A stretch of DNA of 64,000 nt, taken from the NCBI GenBank assembly GCA_022376515.1, contig WTXI01000022.1, forward strand, positions 372,001 to 436,000, in the 5' to 3' direction. The notes beneath the pieces are model-generated. The model was given only the letters and a program-made list of their open reading frames with translations. It was not told the origin of the DNA and searched no databases. This document shows, in pieces, positions 1 to 12,835 of this stretch. The translations under genes were made by a program, and so were the position numbers. Position 1 is the first letter of the stretch. Each line of letters begins with the position of its first letter. Source of the stretch: Lactifluus volemus. Taxonomy: Eukaryota > Basidiomycota > Agaricomycetes > Russulales > Russulaceae.

Positions 1-1934
1 AGACTACCAGGGCTATTTATGAACCCGGATGCAACGGTTGCCCACTGAAATAAGCCCTCTGCGGCCATCGCTAGTTCGACACCATGATGTTTGAACACGT
101 CCGGAGGGAGCTCCTTCTGAAGATACATACGAATATCTTCCTCCGTCTTGGCAGCTAATTTGGCATCATCCATGTAGATGATATTGACAGATGACGCTTC
201 GACGAATGCAGGTTCGATTCCATCCTCTGGCCTTGAGGTGACGAGTACACGGAATTCGGAAGGGAGGTCGACGAGATTTTTGGCGAGAAAGGTGTGTAAT
301 CCGTTTTTGCCAATTGCATCACCACTCTCGTCCAATGCGTCGACGACAATGAGAATTGGCCCAGGAAGTTGTAGGTTTCTGAGCGGTTCCACAAGAAGCC
401 GTGTAAAAAGTGTACGATAATCTCGACTACTTCGAAGAGACGAGTTATCCTTAACGACCTTCCCAAGGGTGTGTTTGAAAGCAGGATGGCGGTCGGAGAG
501 ATCGCGCGCTATTGTCGTGAAGAGTTGGTAGGCATCGTCTTTAGAGCCCTCCTTCCGTTGAAAAGCGAAGTAAGAGCCGAGATGCTTGTCCTCGAAATGA
601 TGTGCCACCTCATGTGCAATCGAGGACTTTCCCGTGCCTACTTGGCCAAAGAGAACGAGTCCACGTGGAGATTTCTTATTCTCAACCCACTTGAAAATAT
701 AGTCCAAAAAATCTTTGCGTGTTCCCAGAAGACAGCGTTTCTCATCACCGAATCGCCAGCCTCCCCTGTAAGGCAATTCTCTGATTATTGCGCCTAGTTC
801 TGTGTGTCCCCTGTCAGACTGACGACGCCACGATCCAATGATTATCAAAATTACTCACCAGCTTCTAGCACAGCAAGGTTGGTGAGGACGGCAACATGAG
901 CAAGGAATTTGCCTCTCAATCGGATGAGGTTGGCGCGATGTTGTTCGACTTCGTCATCAACTCGGCCGAAAATGTTTTTTAAGACCCGTCTTCCTGTACA
1001 TTATATGTTCATAATGAACGACCGATGAGAAGTCAAGACGACGCACCGACTTGCATATCCTTCGCATAGGATATAATAAATTTGGCACATTTGGAGACGC
1101 ACTGCAGCATCTCGTCGAGAGTAGCTGCCAGCGGAGACCTTGGCTCCATTTTCCTCAAGACATCCGCTTCCTTTGAAAATTCGAACGCATCCAGTATGGC
1201 ATTAAGTAGTTTTCGGATGTTTTCATCACGTTCAAACTGACGGAGCAAAGTCTGGCAGCGAAGTGAAAAAAAAGGGTGAGAATGTTCCATATCCTCCGAC
1301 AAAAAAGCAAGCTGGCGCACCTCGGGAATCCTCGAGAGTAATTTCCATGCTAACTTTGCATGAGGGAGAAACTGAAGGGAAGAAGTTAGCTTTAGTGAAA
1401 GATAGGCAAAAACAACGTTCCGCATACTTCTGCGACTGGACCGATGACGTCCATTAGCTGCTTGATAACATCAACCGCACGCTTCCATGTCTTCAGCATA
1501 TCCATAGCTTCACTAGCGCGATCGAGAGCGCGGGATATCTCTTCATGGCTATCCGCTCCCGATTCCGCAGGAATATCGACCTCGGTAGGAACATCACCTG
1601 TCTGCGATAAAGGAGATGGAAGGGCGACAACTCCCGTGGGTCGCCTGATTTCACTGTCGGATTGAACAGTAGGACTTACAGCATTTTGATCAACAGGGTC
1701 CTCCGGTTCGGCCGTTCTAGGGTTCGGGGTGTTGACTGTTGCAGTTACGGTGATTATTAAGGAGAGTGTAGCGGGCTCCGACGGATGTCCATCAACACTG
1801 CCGAGAATAATGTCAAGTTCTGCATGTAGGGTGCTCAGTAAGGTGGATGAGTGAGAATTCTAAGAACCAGACGAACCGCGTGGAGGTTCACAGGCTATCT
1901 CTTGCCTCCCAACGAGGATATCTGCCCGCAGAAT
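1..1934 (-). CDS. NACHT-domain STAND (NLR-like) protein, 5' part, runs off left edge
   Basis: Partial gene whose C-terminal part lies beyond base 1. Exons as read: 1934-1877, 1819-1428, 1371-1321, 1251-1047, 993-859 and about 810-1, all with GT-AG junctions. Exon lengths match the complete paralogue at 33163-38116 (58, 392, 51, 205 nt). The N-terminal part is a low-complexity linker followed by a helical region. The last exon encodes a P-loop, GQVGTGKSSIAHEV (about 613-655), and continues into the NACHT NTPase core. STAND NTPases of this kind act as signal-sensing switches in fungal non-self recognition; that role here is inferred from the family. Two oddities: the codon aligned with the paralogue's start ATG reads ATT (1932-1934), with no in-frame ATG upstream in the same open stretch, and the junction before the NACHT exon is one base out of frame with the obvious intron, as in the paralogue. 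It could be a pseudogene or could start at an internal Met. Confidence 0.75.
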
Positions 1935-2130
1935 CTTCTTCGCATGAAGAGATATTGTGATTCGGGACAGTGGTTGTACAGTACTGTAGGGAAGTCAGTT
2001 CTGCGTATGATTCTTCAGGATATGGACAATTCTCACAATGAGTCGAGGGACTCGTCCCATTCCACGCGTTGCGCTACACTCCGCACAGGTCGTGTCCGCC
2101 GCACTTCCTCCCCATACGTCACCGTAACAT
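1935..2130. repeat. 5'-flanking block duplicated upstream of the 33-kb STAND gene
   Basis: The reverse complement of this stretch aligns by eye with roughly 32990-33162, directly upstream of the paralogous NACHT gene. Shared islands include the GCGGACACGA-CTGTGCGGAG block and the sequence just before the start codon. The duplication that made the two STAND copies therefore included their promoter and 5' leader, and the copies lie in opposite orientation. Confidence 0.6.
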
Positions 2131-3070
2131 AAAACCGCCTTTTTCTCCCAAAGATTGTCTTGAAGCGGGGAAGGTTGTGTGCTCTAAGGGCTGCAATAGG
2201 AAAGGGAATTACTACTTATCAGAGCAGGATTATAAAAGATAGGCACCAGTGACCTGCACGGTAAGCGAGATCATTGGTGTTTCTGAGACCTGGACATCAC
2301 TGATAGTCCCCATTCCGGAGTGTTGAGGACCTGGGTTATGGTACTGGTTTACAGCGAGGGACATCGGATGTGAGTGACTTTGTGAAAAAAGTGTAGATTG
2401 GTAAACGCCGCTAAACGGGCCTCGACAGGTACTGTGTGGCGAGGTCCCGGGCCGCATAGCAACCACTGGCAGGACCTACGCCTCCGCTCTGACTAACCTA
2501 CTGAACAGTATAGGGCGGTCATTGCGCAGATCTTTGAACTCTCTATAAGCGATTGATTTCATATCTCGGCAATCAAATATATTGATGCATGATAGGCAGC
2601 TGCCCGCGCTTGCTGGTCCGGTCTGATCTTCGGAAGATCCTCGTGCAATTACGGCACAAAACCTGGCGACATCAATATCCTAACGGACTTCCGTGCTCAG
2701 CAGGGACATCAGCTATGACTCTGATGACCGTGGATCATGTACTGACAACAGCCCAAGGACAGTAATCCAAGCTCTCCACGCCCATTTGAAGGCATGGTAC
2801 AAATAGCATACACGTTAGAAATTACAACTAAAACAAATGAGATGCCGCTGTATATATACATGGTATCGGATGCGGCCCAAGGGGTCCACGGTATGTGTAG
2901 ATAACATTGCAACTAGCACAAGATCCCAACGAAGAAAAAGAAGAAAAAAAGCATCGCGAAAAAAAAAAAAATGTATAAATAATGCAACGCAAAACAATAA
3001 CTGAACAACAAAAACCGAGATAATGGATACGCAGTATATATATCATTGTCATAATCATAATAAATCATTA
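2131..3070. other. Intergenic, no gene seen
   Basis: This 0.9-kb stretch lies between the STAND 5' flank and the 3' end of CYR1. It contains short A-rich runs near 2935-2975 and no open frame resembling a known protein. The part next to 3071 probably holds the CYR1 3' UTR. Confidence 0.5.
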
Positions 3071-6000
3071 TCAACTGAGCAATTCCAGAACCTGCTGCAG
3101 CGTTTCCGGATCTAGCGGGCGTCCACTCCGCACGCGGACGGCCAAAGCAGCCTTGATCGTCTCAATGTCGGCGGCCACCTCGGATGGGCTCAAACGTGAC
3201 GAAAGGGACTCGACCGAAACCTCGAGTTGTATGAGCAAAAAGTTGAGCAGGCCAAGTAGCTCCACCTCAGATGGCCGTTCGGACACGGTTGGAACGAGCG
3301 CATAGAGGTCGCTGTAGAGAAAGCGATCATAGTCTGCATCTGCTGGGGCAATAACCTGCGCACGTGACCCCTTGCGCACCGGTAGCGGGCGGAACACCCG
3401 TCCACCAGCAAGCGTCTGTAGGCGCACCGTCAGCTGGGCAAGCTCGCGGACCTGCTCCGGAGTCCAGCTACATTCCTCGCCCGGCATCTCCACGCCACCA
3501 CACTCGGGTGGCAAGTCATCTACGCCTGACTCCAACGCATCCTCTGGCCGCGGAACCGGCGCGGGCTGCTCGGTAGCGATAGGGACATGCAAGCGGCCCA
3601 AGAGCTTGTGCGGGTATACTGCCGTCATCACTTCGGGAATTTCGAGGCCCTTCAGCTTCTTTTCGCCAACGTCGATATACTCGGGTTCGAACGACCGCAG
3701 CGCGTCCACGGTGCTGGCCTGTAGCGGGTCATCCATCTCGACATTCAACTCGCGCAGAGCATCTGCGCTCAGCAGAATCTGGCCACCCGTCGCCGAATTG
3801 GTCACGCGAGATGCACGGTTCACCATCGGACCATAATAGTCCATGCGCCGCGAAACCAAGTCCATCTCGCAGACCGGCGAGCCGCAGTGGATGCCCATCC
3901 GGAGGCTCAATCCCCGCGCGATAAGAGTACCACCGTTGTCGCGGACCTCGCGACCTTCGGGTAGATCGAGGATCTCCTTTGGCCACGGCTCATCTAGCAG
4001 AAGCATCTGCACGCTGCTACACCACAACAATGCCGCCGAGACCGTCGAGAAAGCGACCATGAACGCGTCGCCTTCCGTTTTGACCTCGTAGCCACCGCAG
4101 ATACGTACATGACGCCGCAACAATTGATGGTGCATCGTTACGGCTGTCCTCATTGCCGTCTCATTGACGTCCCACATGTGCGTCGAATTGACGATGTCCG
4201 TGAACGCAAGCACGACCTGGCCAACGGGTGGTGGGATTTCGGGGTCTAACCTGCCGGTCTCGTTGTCCCCAACTTCGTCTTTGCGGTTCCTGCGTGGTGG
4301 AGAGAACAGCTCTACGTCCTGAAGCGGGTGATCCTTCTCCTGTCCTCGAGAGCTAAACAACCCTGCCATAGAGATCACCATGATCATGGTCGTGCCCTCC
4401 GAACCATAGCTGACGGCAAAGTCGCGTAGCTTCTGCGCCGCAATCATCGGGTCTCCGCGCTCAGTCCGTGCGATGTCCACCGCAGTCTGGTAGGGGACAT
4501 AATCCCACAACCCATTATTGGCGATAATCAGAAACTCGTCCAGCTCGGACAGTTTCAGTGAGCTGACATCGGGCCGCGCGTTGATGATCGGCAGGAGGTG
4601 ATAGTACCCAAACGATCGGGATACATCTGCCTCGTCATTGACCAGTCCCTTTGGCGACACCCAGCCCTCGGCCGAACGAATGCGCGTGATTTCGTTCCGG
4701 TCGAATGGTTCATGCTTGACCGAGACCACTTGCGCTAGGCCGCGTCGCGACATGACTGCGAGCGCATTCCCCACGTTCGCGACATATAGATGGTGTCCAC
4801 GAAAGTATGCAACGATGCCCGAAGCGCCGATACTCGATGCGCTGCCAGCGTTTCCCACCGCGTCCGAGCCAAGGAGTGTGCCCGCGGACCGATGACTGGC
4901 CTGCGACATCTTGCGACCGCTCACGTTACTCGAGTATGCCGAGAAAAGGTGGTCATGGGTGAGACGGTTCAGCTTAAGGAAGGTGCGCCGAAGTGCGTCC
5001 GGATGTGACTCGCCCTTACTCAGGTCAAGCGCCTTGAGCTGCTCCGCAAACGTAGACACAAAGCGGTCGTGCAAAAATTTTGAAATGTGGGTGTTATGCG
5101 GCGACGCATGCGAGCGCCCAAACATTGCGAAGATGGCCTCGTCGCGTTTCTCTCGAAAAGTGGGCTGCACGAGATCGAACATCGACAGATATTCACGGTT
5201 CCCTAGGTGGTCCGCAATCCCGTATTGCAGCTGGTTAACGAGCGTGACTGAGGTGCGAACTCGCCGGTCCTCCGTATCGTCTGGGATGTTCACCGCGAGG
5301 GTCGTGGTGACGTCCATCAGCCCAAGCACCCGAAGCTGATTCAGCTCCTCAAATCCCGCAAGTCGTTCGAGGAGCTCGTTGTTGGGTCCTTCTCGGTCCC
5401 CCCGCCGTTGCCATGTCTGGATCTTTAGGTGCTTGTTCCCGGAGAGGTTAAGGTACTTGAGATTTTTATTAAAGTTCCTGTCATAACAACAAAGTTGAGC
5501 GACCGCGGAGCCGGAGTCAATCTTTGCACATGAAAAGCTCACCAATTCCAATCAAACTCCCAGTTGCTTATATTGTACCTCAACCCGTTGCTCCCGACGT
5601 CTAACACTGCAAGATTGATGACTTTCCCCAGCTCTTGTGGTAACGTCAATAGGCGGTTCCCGTTCAGATACAGGACTTCGAGTTTGCTCAGCCGTGGTAG
5701 GCCCTCTGTCGGCAAACCGGCAAGCTTGTTCCCGCTAAGGTAAAGCTCTTCAAGCAAGATGAATTCCTTGAAGAACGGTCTTGGAAGTTCCTGGATATCA
5801 TTGAAGGACAAATTGAGCACTCTCAACTCTCGCAGCACCATTAGGAGCGGCAGTGCGTCATCCCCAAGTCGGTTCTCGCCTAGATATAATCGTTGGAGGG
5901 ACTTCACCAACGGTGGTAGCGGACGTGACGACGTGGCGACTGAGCCGGCTGTGGATGCTTTCCGGTCTGGTAGGGTCGGCACCAAGGTCGCTGTTGAGCT

Positions 6001-8506
6001 CAATGCGCTCTCGTGCGCCCCAACTAACGGCAGGTTGGAGGCAGGCGCGGCAGACGCCGGACAAAGTGCCGGTGGGCGGATGTATGCGATAAGGTTCGAA
6101 GTCATGTTGATGCGCTCGAGCGAACCGCAACACCAGAGCGCACTGGGGAATTCGGTCAAGTTGTTTTTGTGCACATCGAGCCGCTCTAGTTTTTGTAACC
6201 GGCCAATGCTCGAAGGGAGGGCACCGAGCAGGTTGTCTGAGCAGGAGAAGGACTGCAACAAGCTGAGCTCGCCAAACGATTCCGGAATCGCCCGGAACTT
6301 GTTGCGATCTAGAATTAACTCCTCAAGACTTGTCAGCTGCCCGAGGGCTAGATCGTCAAGCGACGATAACTTGGCACTCGAGACGTTGAGGTAGGTCAGG
6401 GAGACAGGGGTCCGGCCGACAGGTCCAGGTGCCAACGATATTTGCGTGAGGTCATTATGCGAGTTGTCTATTCTCTTGAGTAAGGGCCCCGACGATAGGT
6501 CCAATGCTTGCACAAAGTTGTGACCGACCAACAACTCCTCGAGGTTCGGCAAAAGGCTAACACCACCGAGCTCTGTGATGCTATTCCGCCGACAGTCAAG
6601 AACGGCTAATTTAGCGAGGTGTCGGAAGCTGTCCGGAAGGCGTGTAACGCGATTGCCAACGATGATCAAGACTTTCAGCCGTTGCAACGAACGGATGTCA
6701 TCAGGAAGCTGCGATATCATGTTGAAGGAAATGTCCAGTTCTTCCAGACCGGACATCCGACAAACCTCCTCCGGAACGTCCTGAAACTTGTTATTCGAGA
6801 TGTTCAAGAGTCGTAACATGTGCAATCGAGGGAAGTACCACGGCAGCTTCTCCATTCTATTATTCTGCACTCTCAGTTCTTGGAGATCTGGAAGACGGTA
6901 GAGAGCGATGTCATTGATGTCGCCGATCCGGTTGCTGGATAGATCCAGTCCCATCAGGGTAGTAAAGTTTTGCACACTTTGCGGCACCTTCTTGATACAC
7001 ATATTGGACAACCGAAGTTCTTGCAGAGATGTGCAGAGCTGGACAAAGTCGCCAGGAATGTCGAGCATAGGATTACGCGACAATGTCAGCGACTTGATAT
7101 CTTCAGCGTGCCCATATAGAATGACGGGGACAGTTCGTAGGCTTTTGTTCGTGAGATCGACGTTTCTATAGTCGGTAAAAATCATGTCTTCTTCCTAGTC
7201 AAGTTGTCAGGTCGTGGCAGTAGAGATAATTGTAAGGCCACGAACCGTAGGTCCCAGAACCGTGCTCTTATACACAAACTTCATCAGGAAGCTTAAATCA
7301 CCCTCGCCGAGGGTGTCCAGCCCATCAGCTACATCGTAGCCAGCCTGATCAAGACGCCTTCGAACGATATCTGCCGGCCTCTCAGTTTGGGCGAGCATGC
7401 GCTCTAAGTGAGCAGATTAGCGGGACTCAGGGTTAAACAAGATGAAGCAACACACCTCTCCCCCGCTCCTTGATATATAGTCTATGGTCCTCGCGCTCCC
7501 CTGGATTGAGTATGGTTGAGTTGAGCTTGCCAGAGAGCTGTTCGACGGTAGTATTCAAGCCACAAGTCAGAATATAATACTCGTTATTCGCGCGGTATAC
7601 CCTGATCTTATAGGTACGGGTGTCTGGAACCTGACTCGGTTGGGTACGTGAGATCATCGCGCGGCCATGTGATTTGCGCCTGTTCGCGGAAGGCTCATCT
7701 TCATCCGAGCTGGAGACATCGGGTTCGGGTTGGTCGCCCGAGACCCAACTGGGCGGTGCCTTCCACCCGGCCATGCCATTTTGCGCGCCTGATGTGCGCG
7801 AGACAAGCTGCGGTGGTGGCAACGTGGGTCCGACAGGTTGCGGAGATATCCTATGGTAGTCGATAGCTCCTTCACGGCCACGCGTGCCTGAATGGGACGA
7901 CATGAACGGATCGCGGAATACGGGGCCGCCAGATTGCGGTGGGGAGGAAGACGACGAAGACGGTGTGGGTGCCCGGCCATCCGTGCGGTAGTAACTTGTG
8001 CTTGCCTCGCCCAAACCGACACCCGAGATTGGCAGGCTGTTGGTCGATTGAGGGATCAGCGACGGGTCAATTATCCCTTCCATGCGCTCTAGGTCGGTAT
8101 CGAGGTTAAACTCGGACTGGAGGAACGAAACGGGCGGCACGGAAGTGCCTTTTGTTTTCTTCTTTTCGCGACCCCGAACGGTGAGTAGCGCGCTTCTGCT
8201 TGGAGAAGATGGGTCCATATTAAGGAAGGAGTTACTGCCGCTAGGTGGTGTGATAAAGGCAGGGAGTGGTTGGTGTAATTTATTAGTGGTGGCCTGCGTA
8301 TCTTTGTCCTCAGACTCAAGCCTCGCCTTACTACGTGCTCGTTTGATGGCCTTTAGTGGATTGATGAAGGACTTTGGCTTCTTGAGCTCCTTATGGCCAT
8401 TGCTAGTTGAGCTAGCCGCAATACTTGCATGGTCTTCGGCGCTGTTGGACTCGGTTGACCGGGTTGACCGACCACTTTGATTCCGCGGCGGCGAAAAGGA
8501 AGGCAT
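3071..8506 (-). CDS. CYR1: Adenylate cyclase (RA-LRR-PP2C-like-cyclase architecture)
   Basis: Makes cAMP from ATP at the cell periphery and is the Ras/G-alpha effector upstream of protein kinase A. Four exons (8506-7456, 7403-7246, 7194-5543, 5477-3071) join in frame to 1755 codons. In order: a disordered N-terminus with the conserved G-alpha-binding type segment FNLDTDLERMEG (about residues 130-145); a Ras-association domain starting TYKIRVYRANNEYY (about 300-395); a long leucine-rich-repeat array (about 405-1000); a PP2C-like domain (about 1060-1330); and a class III cyclase domain (about 1365-1560). The cyclase keeps AFTDIVNST and EVKTEGDAF (metal-binding Asp residues, substrate Lys) and YYGPMVNRAS (catalytic Asn/Arg). 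The PP2C part reads ANVGNALAV and ANNGLWD where active phosphatases usually carry Asp, so it looks non-catalytic. The start was chosen as the first ATG of an open 1.05-kb exon. It is divergent from the NIPA gene. Confidence 0.95.
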
Positions 8507-9210
8507 TTTGGAGCTGAAGTTGAATGTCTTGGAGCCTTTCGGGGGAGGGCAGGCTACGGGAGAGAAAAAAAAAATATGAGAATAGTTTAGGTGTAAACGG
8601 GGGAAAGTGACACACGGGTTCGTCCGACCAGAGCGAGTCAGTAGAAGATGGAGTTGGTACCAACAATTGGGATGTTCGAGGATAACTCTGGGTACCTAAA
8701 GCCATGAGAGGGTGGAATGAAGAGGAAAGGAAAGAAGGAGAGTGAGCGGAGGCTAAGGTTATGATCGTGTCTCTCAAGAAGATCAGAACAATCCTGACAG
8801 ATTATCGAGAATGGGGCGGCTGTCACTCAGGCACGAGGTGCACCGCTATACAAATACAGGTCATATTTTGCGCATACATTTCACTAACGTACCGCATATA
8901 TGCTGTCAATGACCCTTCTGTCTATAAATATCAAATATAATCGTTCGACGACGACGATGACGACGACAATGTGCGGTCACCGGCTGCATGACGACTGGTC
9001 AATTCTCCGAGGTATTACTTTATTTAGTAATATTGATCCCGGCTAATCCAATTTATCGCGATCCAAACTGCCCGTCCGGTCCTACCTTCCCCTTTCAGTA
9101 CCGAACCGGTTGCATCAAGGCCTTTCAGCCCGGGCCAACGACGCTCGCTGAGGCCTTCACAGCCTTCGTATCCGTACCCCGCCGTTCGACAACGTTAATC
9201 ACCTACCGCC
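8507..9210. promoter_or_regulatory. Divergent promoter region of CYR1 and the NIPA transporter gene
   Basis: A 704-bp spacer separates two start codons that point away from each other. It contains a TATA-like TCTATAAATA (8921-8930), placed about 290 bp before the NIPA start, and a GAC/GAT microsatellite at about 8946-8968. The A-rich run near 8565 lies in the probable CYR1 leader. Promoter function is inferred from position only. Confidence 0.4.
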
Positions 9211-11891
9211 ATGCCCTCCTCGACCACCTCCGCCTCTTCTGCCTCTTCTTCCTCTAGCAAGTCGTTTCAAGCTCCCAGCAGTCTCAAGGTTTTCATCATT
9301 CTTATCCACAAGCCTCCTTACTAATTCTGTGCAGGTCGTTGGTATCGTTCTAGCGATAGTCAGCGGGGTTCTCATCGGCTCTAGCTTCGTCTTCAAAAAG
9401 AAGGGCTTGTTGCGCTCGCAGGCCGGGCACACAGCAGGCGAGGGTGTTGCATACTTGAAATCCGTACGTTCTCCTCCGAGTACAATCCCGACCACTCACA
9501 CGTACTCACGGTTCGAGACCAGGTATTATGGTGGAGTGGCATGATTCGTGCGTTGTACCTTGCTACCTATTCTTATTCAAAGCTTACAGTAACAGTGATG
9601 ATTGTGGGGGAACTATGTAACTTTACTGGTGCGTGACCTGCCTTTTAACTACCATTTTCTCATAAATTTGATTCTCTTCTCCAAAGCTTATGCCTTTGTC
9701 GAAGCACTTGTGGTTGTACGTCACTCCTATCTCATTTCCTCCCTTCCCGCGCCTTAGCAACTACTAGACCCCTCTTGGAGCGCTCTCTGTTGTGATATCA
9801 GCCATACTGTCTTCAATATTCCTCAACGAAAAGCTCACTTTCTTTGGTTGGCTTGGTTGTGCACTTTGTATTGTCTGTTGCATTTGATCTTTGGTGCGTT
9901 CCGTGTTCTGATCCTGTACAGATCGGATCAACTATCATTGCCCTGAATGGTAAGTCGGCCGATCTCTCCTTCGGGGTCTCCCAATCACTAATCGATCGTC
10001 TAGGGCCGCAAGAAGCCAGCGTTGGACAAATAGTCGAGTTCCAGCACTTATTCCTCTCTCCAACTTTTGTCGTATACGCCTCAGTCCTCATCCTCGCCTC
10101 ATTGGCCATAATTTTCTACTTCGGGCCCAGGTCACTCTTTCTATCCGTCTCTCGTGCTCCTCGTTATGCTGAATATATCCCCAAGACATGGAAGCAAGAA
10201 TATGATTTGGTACATTCTCGTTTGCAGCTTGATTGGTGGACTTAGTGTCAGTGTAACTACTGGGCTGGGAGCTGCAATCGTCACGAGTGTAATGGGCGAT
10301 AATCAGGTTGGTTCCACAAGCCAAAGCAAGCGCTGGATCGTGCCTGACGTATTTTTGGTAGTTTAAACACTGGTTCATATATTTCCTCTTAGTATTCATC
10401 TCGGTGACGTTGGGTAAGTCCTCTGGTTGTAGCTTGCCCCTGGAAAGGGGGAGCTGAGCTTAACTTTTGTGTAGTGACCGAGGTCTTCTACCTTAACAAA
10501 GCACTCGCCCTCTTCAATACTGGTAAGCATTCTCTCCGTGCTTCTCGATCGGAAGTCTCACTTTTCCTTTTCAAGCTATGGGTAAGCTTTCCGTTTACGG
10601 TTTACTCCATTTCCAAACCCAATGGCTCATTCGCACACACCAGTCACCCCTACATACTATGTAATATGTATGTTCTCGTTATGTTCTATCCGGTCTTCTC
10701 CAACTTTATTGTGCCACAGTTTCATTCAGCTCCATGGTGACCACCGTCGTACGTCATGGTGATGCTTCCAGGAACTGCGGGCGTAATGATGTTCTCTAGG
10801 TCCTTTTCAAGGGTCTCAAAGCTTCCGCTGGTCAAATCATCACTATTGTGATGGCATTCCTAGTTATCTGTGTAGGAATCACCATCCTCCAGATGTCAAA
10901 GGTTGATCCCACCGAGCTCAAGAGCCTGGACCGCCGGTCCACGATTCTCCTCCAGGCAGCTCGGCAACAGACAGAAGCGTTTGAAGAGAAATCCGCCTCT
11001 GGTCTTGAGGACCCTGGAATTGACACTTTACGTGGTTCCTTTGGTACAGTTGGCAGCATTATTCGTGCCCGCACCGCCCGCCGCATCAGCCAATCCAGTC
11101 GTCTCTCCGCCCATTCAAGCCGGTTTGGGGTCTCTACCTCACAGCTTGATCTCGAGCGGGCTGGTTCGAAAAACACACCCCCAGTTCCATCTAACTTCGG
11201 TCACTATGGAGCTATGAAAAGACACCAACTTTTTGATCCTCCAGTACCCAGTTCAGACGCCGCCGAGTTTGATACGATATCCATGTCTAGCCAGCCGTCA
11301 GCGCGCAAGCCAGCAGCGATCAAGTTTGGCGAAGAAGACATGGTCCACTCTTACCATCGTACTACAGCCGGGAAAGACGACCTGGCTACGCACGAGCGCC
11401 GCGTCGTCCCTCGCGGCACTAGCCCGCTTGCGTCTCCGCCTTCGTTTATACCAAGTAGAAGCTCCCCGCCTGGAAACAGCACCGAAGGCCCGATGGATCA
11501 ACGGCAATCCCCGGAGAGCCCCAAGGCACCGCACTCCCGGTTCGACTCTGGCCCTAACGGGTTGCGTTCGGCACCACCGCGTGTGGGTATATCCAATGAC
11601 GCGTATCATGACCCCTTCGGGAATTCGCCGGCGACAGTGACATTGCCATCGTTCCCCTCTGGCATATCGTTGGACGAATTCGTTGAACCACGGCGCCAGC
11701 CCCATCGCCGACAGTCGAGCTCACGTGACTATCCCAAGGGACACAAGTCGGAGGATGCAGAAGAAAGGGTGTCCCTTTGGGACCCACGACGAAACAGCAG
11801 CAACAGTGAGGATATGGATCTTGGTGCACCTTCCGAGTCTCCTCCTGAAACCATCCGTTTGGTGAGTGCGTCGCGGGGTGGACAAATCTGA
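9211..11891 (+). CDS. NIPA-family magnesium transporter
   Basis: Fifteen exons give 641 aa: 9211-9288, 9335-9463, 9523-9547, 9596-9628, 9687-9715, 9768-9872, 9922-9949, 10004-10130, 10186-10306, 10362-10413, 10475-10522, 10576-10581, 10644-10667, 10720-10748 and 10800-11891. After a Ser-rich N-terminus comes a polytopic membrane domain of about nine helices (residues about 27-312). Family landmarks are [48 protein letters not shown] and [25 protein letters not shown]803 proteins move Mg2+ across the plasma or endosomal membrane. The last 330 residues form a Ser/Pro/Arg-rich, probably disordered cytoplasmic tail, long for the family. Exon 12 is only six bases long (CTATGG, giving Ala-Met plus one base) and is required to keep the conserved NTAMVTP motif in frame. 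Substrate is by homology only. Confidence 0.92.
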
Positions 11892-12835
11892 GCAACTCCA
11901 AAAAACCTGTTGGGGTATGCCTACCGTCTCTCTTTGTCATCCGAACCTTCCTTCGTTCAGTTCCCCTTTCCCTAGACTGTAGGACTTCTTTCGGTTAATG
12001 ATCTAGTAACGTTTTCTGTTTTCTATTTATTGGTCATGAACTCCGACATGCCCGTCCCAGCACACGTGTTTTTTACTCTCGGCCATGTATGATGTATAGA
12101 TAGCACCAAACATTAGCTGACCGGTCTCTTGCCTTATTTCGCTTTTTGTGACAAGACAATTATCTAAAAACATCCGATAGTTTCAAGTCTACTCCGACTG
12201 CAAAGTCCGCATCTGTGTGTGAACTTTACGATGTTTTGCGCATCACTCGCCCATCTGCCCATGTCGATCTTCTAGTTTTCTAACTAATCACGGAACGACT
12301 ATCTTTCGCTGTGATAAAAGTCTGCACCGGAGACAATTAAATTTCCTGGCCGTATGAACTGATCGATGGAATGGACCATGGAGAATAAACTGGACGATTT
12401 CCAAAAACAAAATATGTTACGTGACTCAGTTTCTACTTACGAACCTTGTTTCGGATTTTATGTATTGGTGGGTCCCAGACCGCTCACCAGAAGAGAGGGG
12501 GACCAGGAACCGGGGCAGGTTTTTTTTTTTTATGTTTTGGTCTCAGATGCTAGTTAGGGAACCATCATTATGTATGTGGGCGCATTGGAGGCGTATCAAG
12601 TCTCACGGGCCCGCTGCCAGGACGGTACTTCGAGTCCGGAAAGAGAATACGTGCAGTAATAGATATGACCAAGAACAGACAAATGAAAATACAAGAAGCG
12701 AGTAGGGAAAAAGAGGCGCGTGTACGTAGGAAGGGACAAGAAAAACAAGATGACTGTGATTGAGAAGCGGTACTATGCCCCGTCTGATCGTTCGTGTATG
12801 AACTATGGACAACGCTCCCTCACTTCGTTGCGTAC
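11892..12835. other. Convergent intergenic region, no gene seen
   Basis: This stretch lies between the 3' ends of the NIPA gene (+) and the Zn2Cys6 gene (-). It has short open frames only, without recognisable domains, and probably holds the 3' UTRs of both neighbours. Confidence 0.5.
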
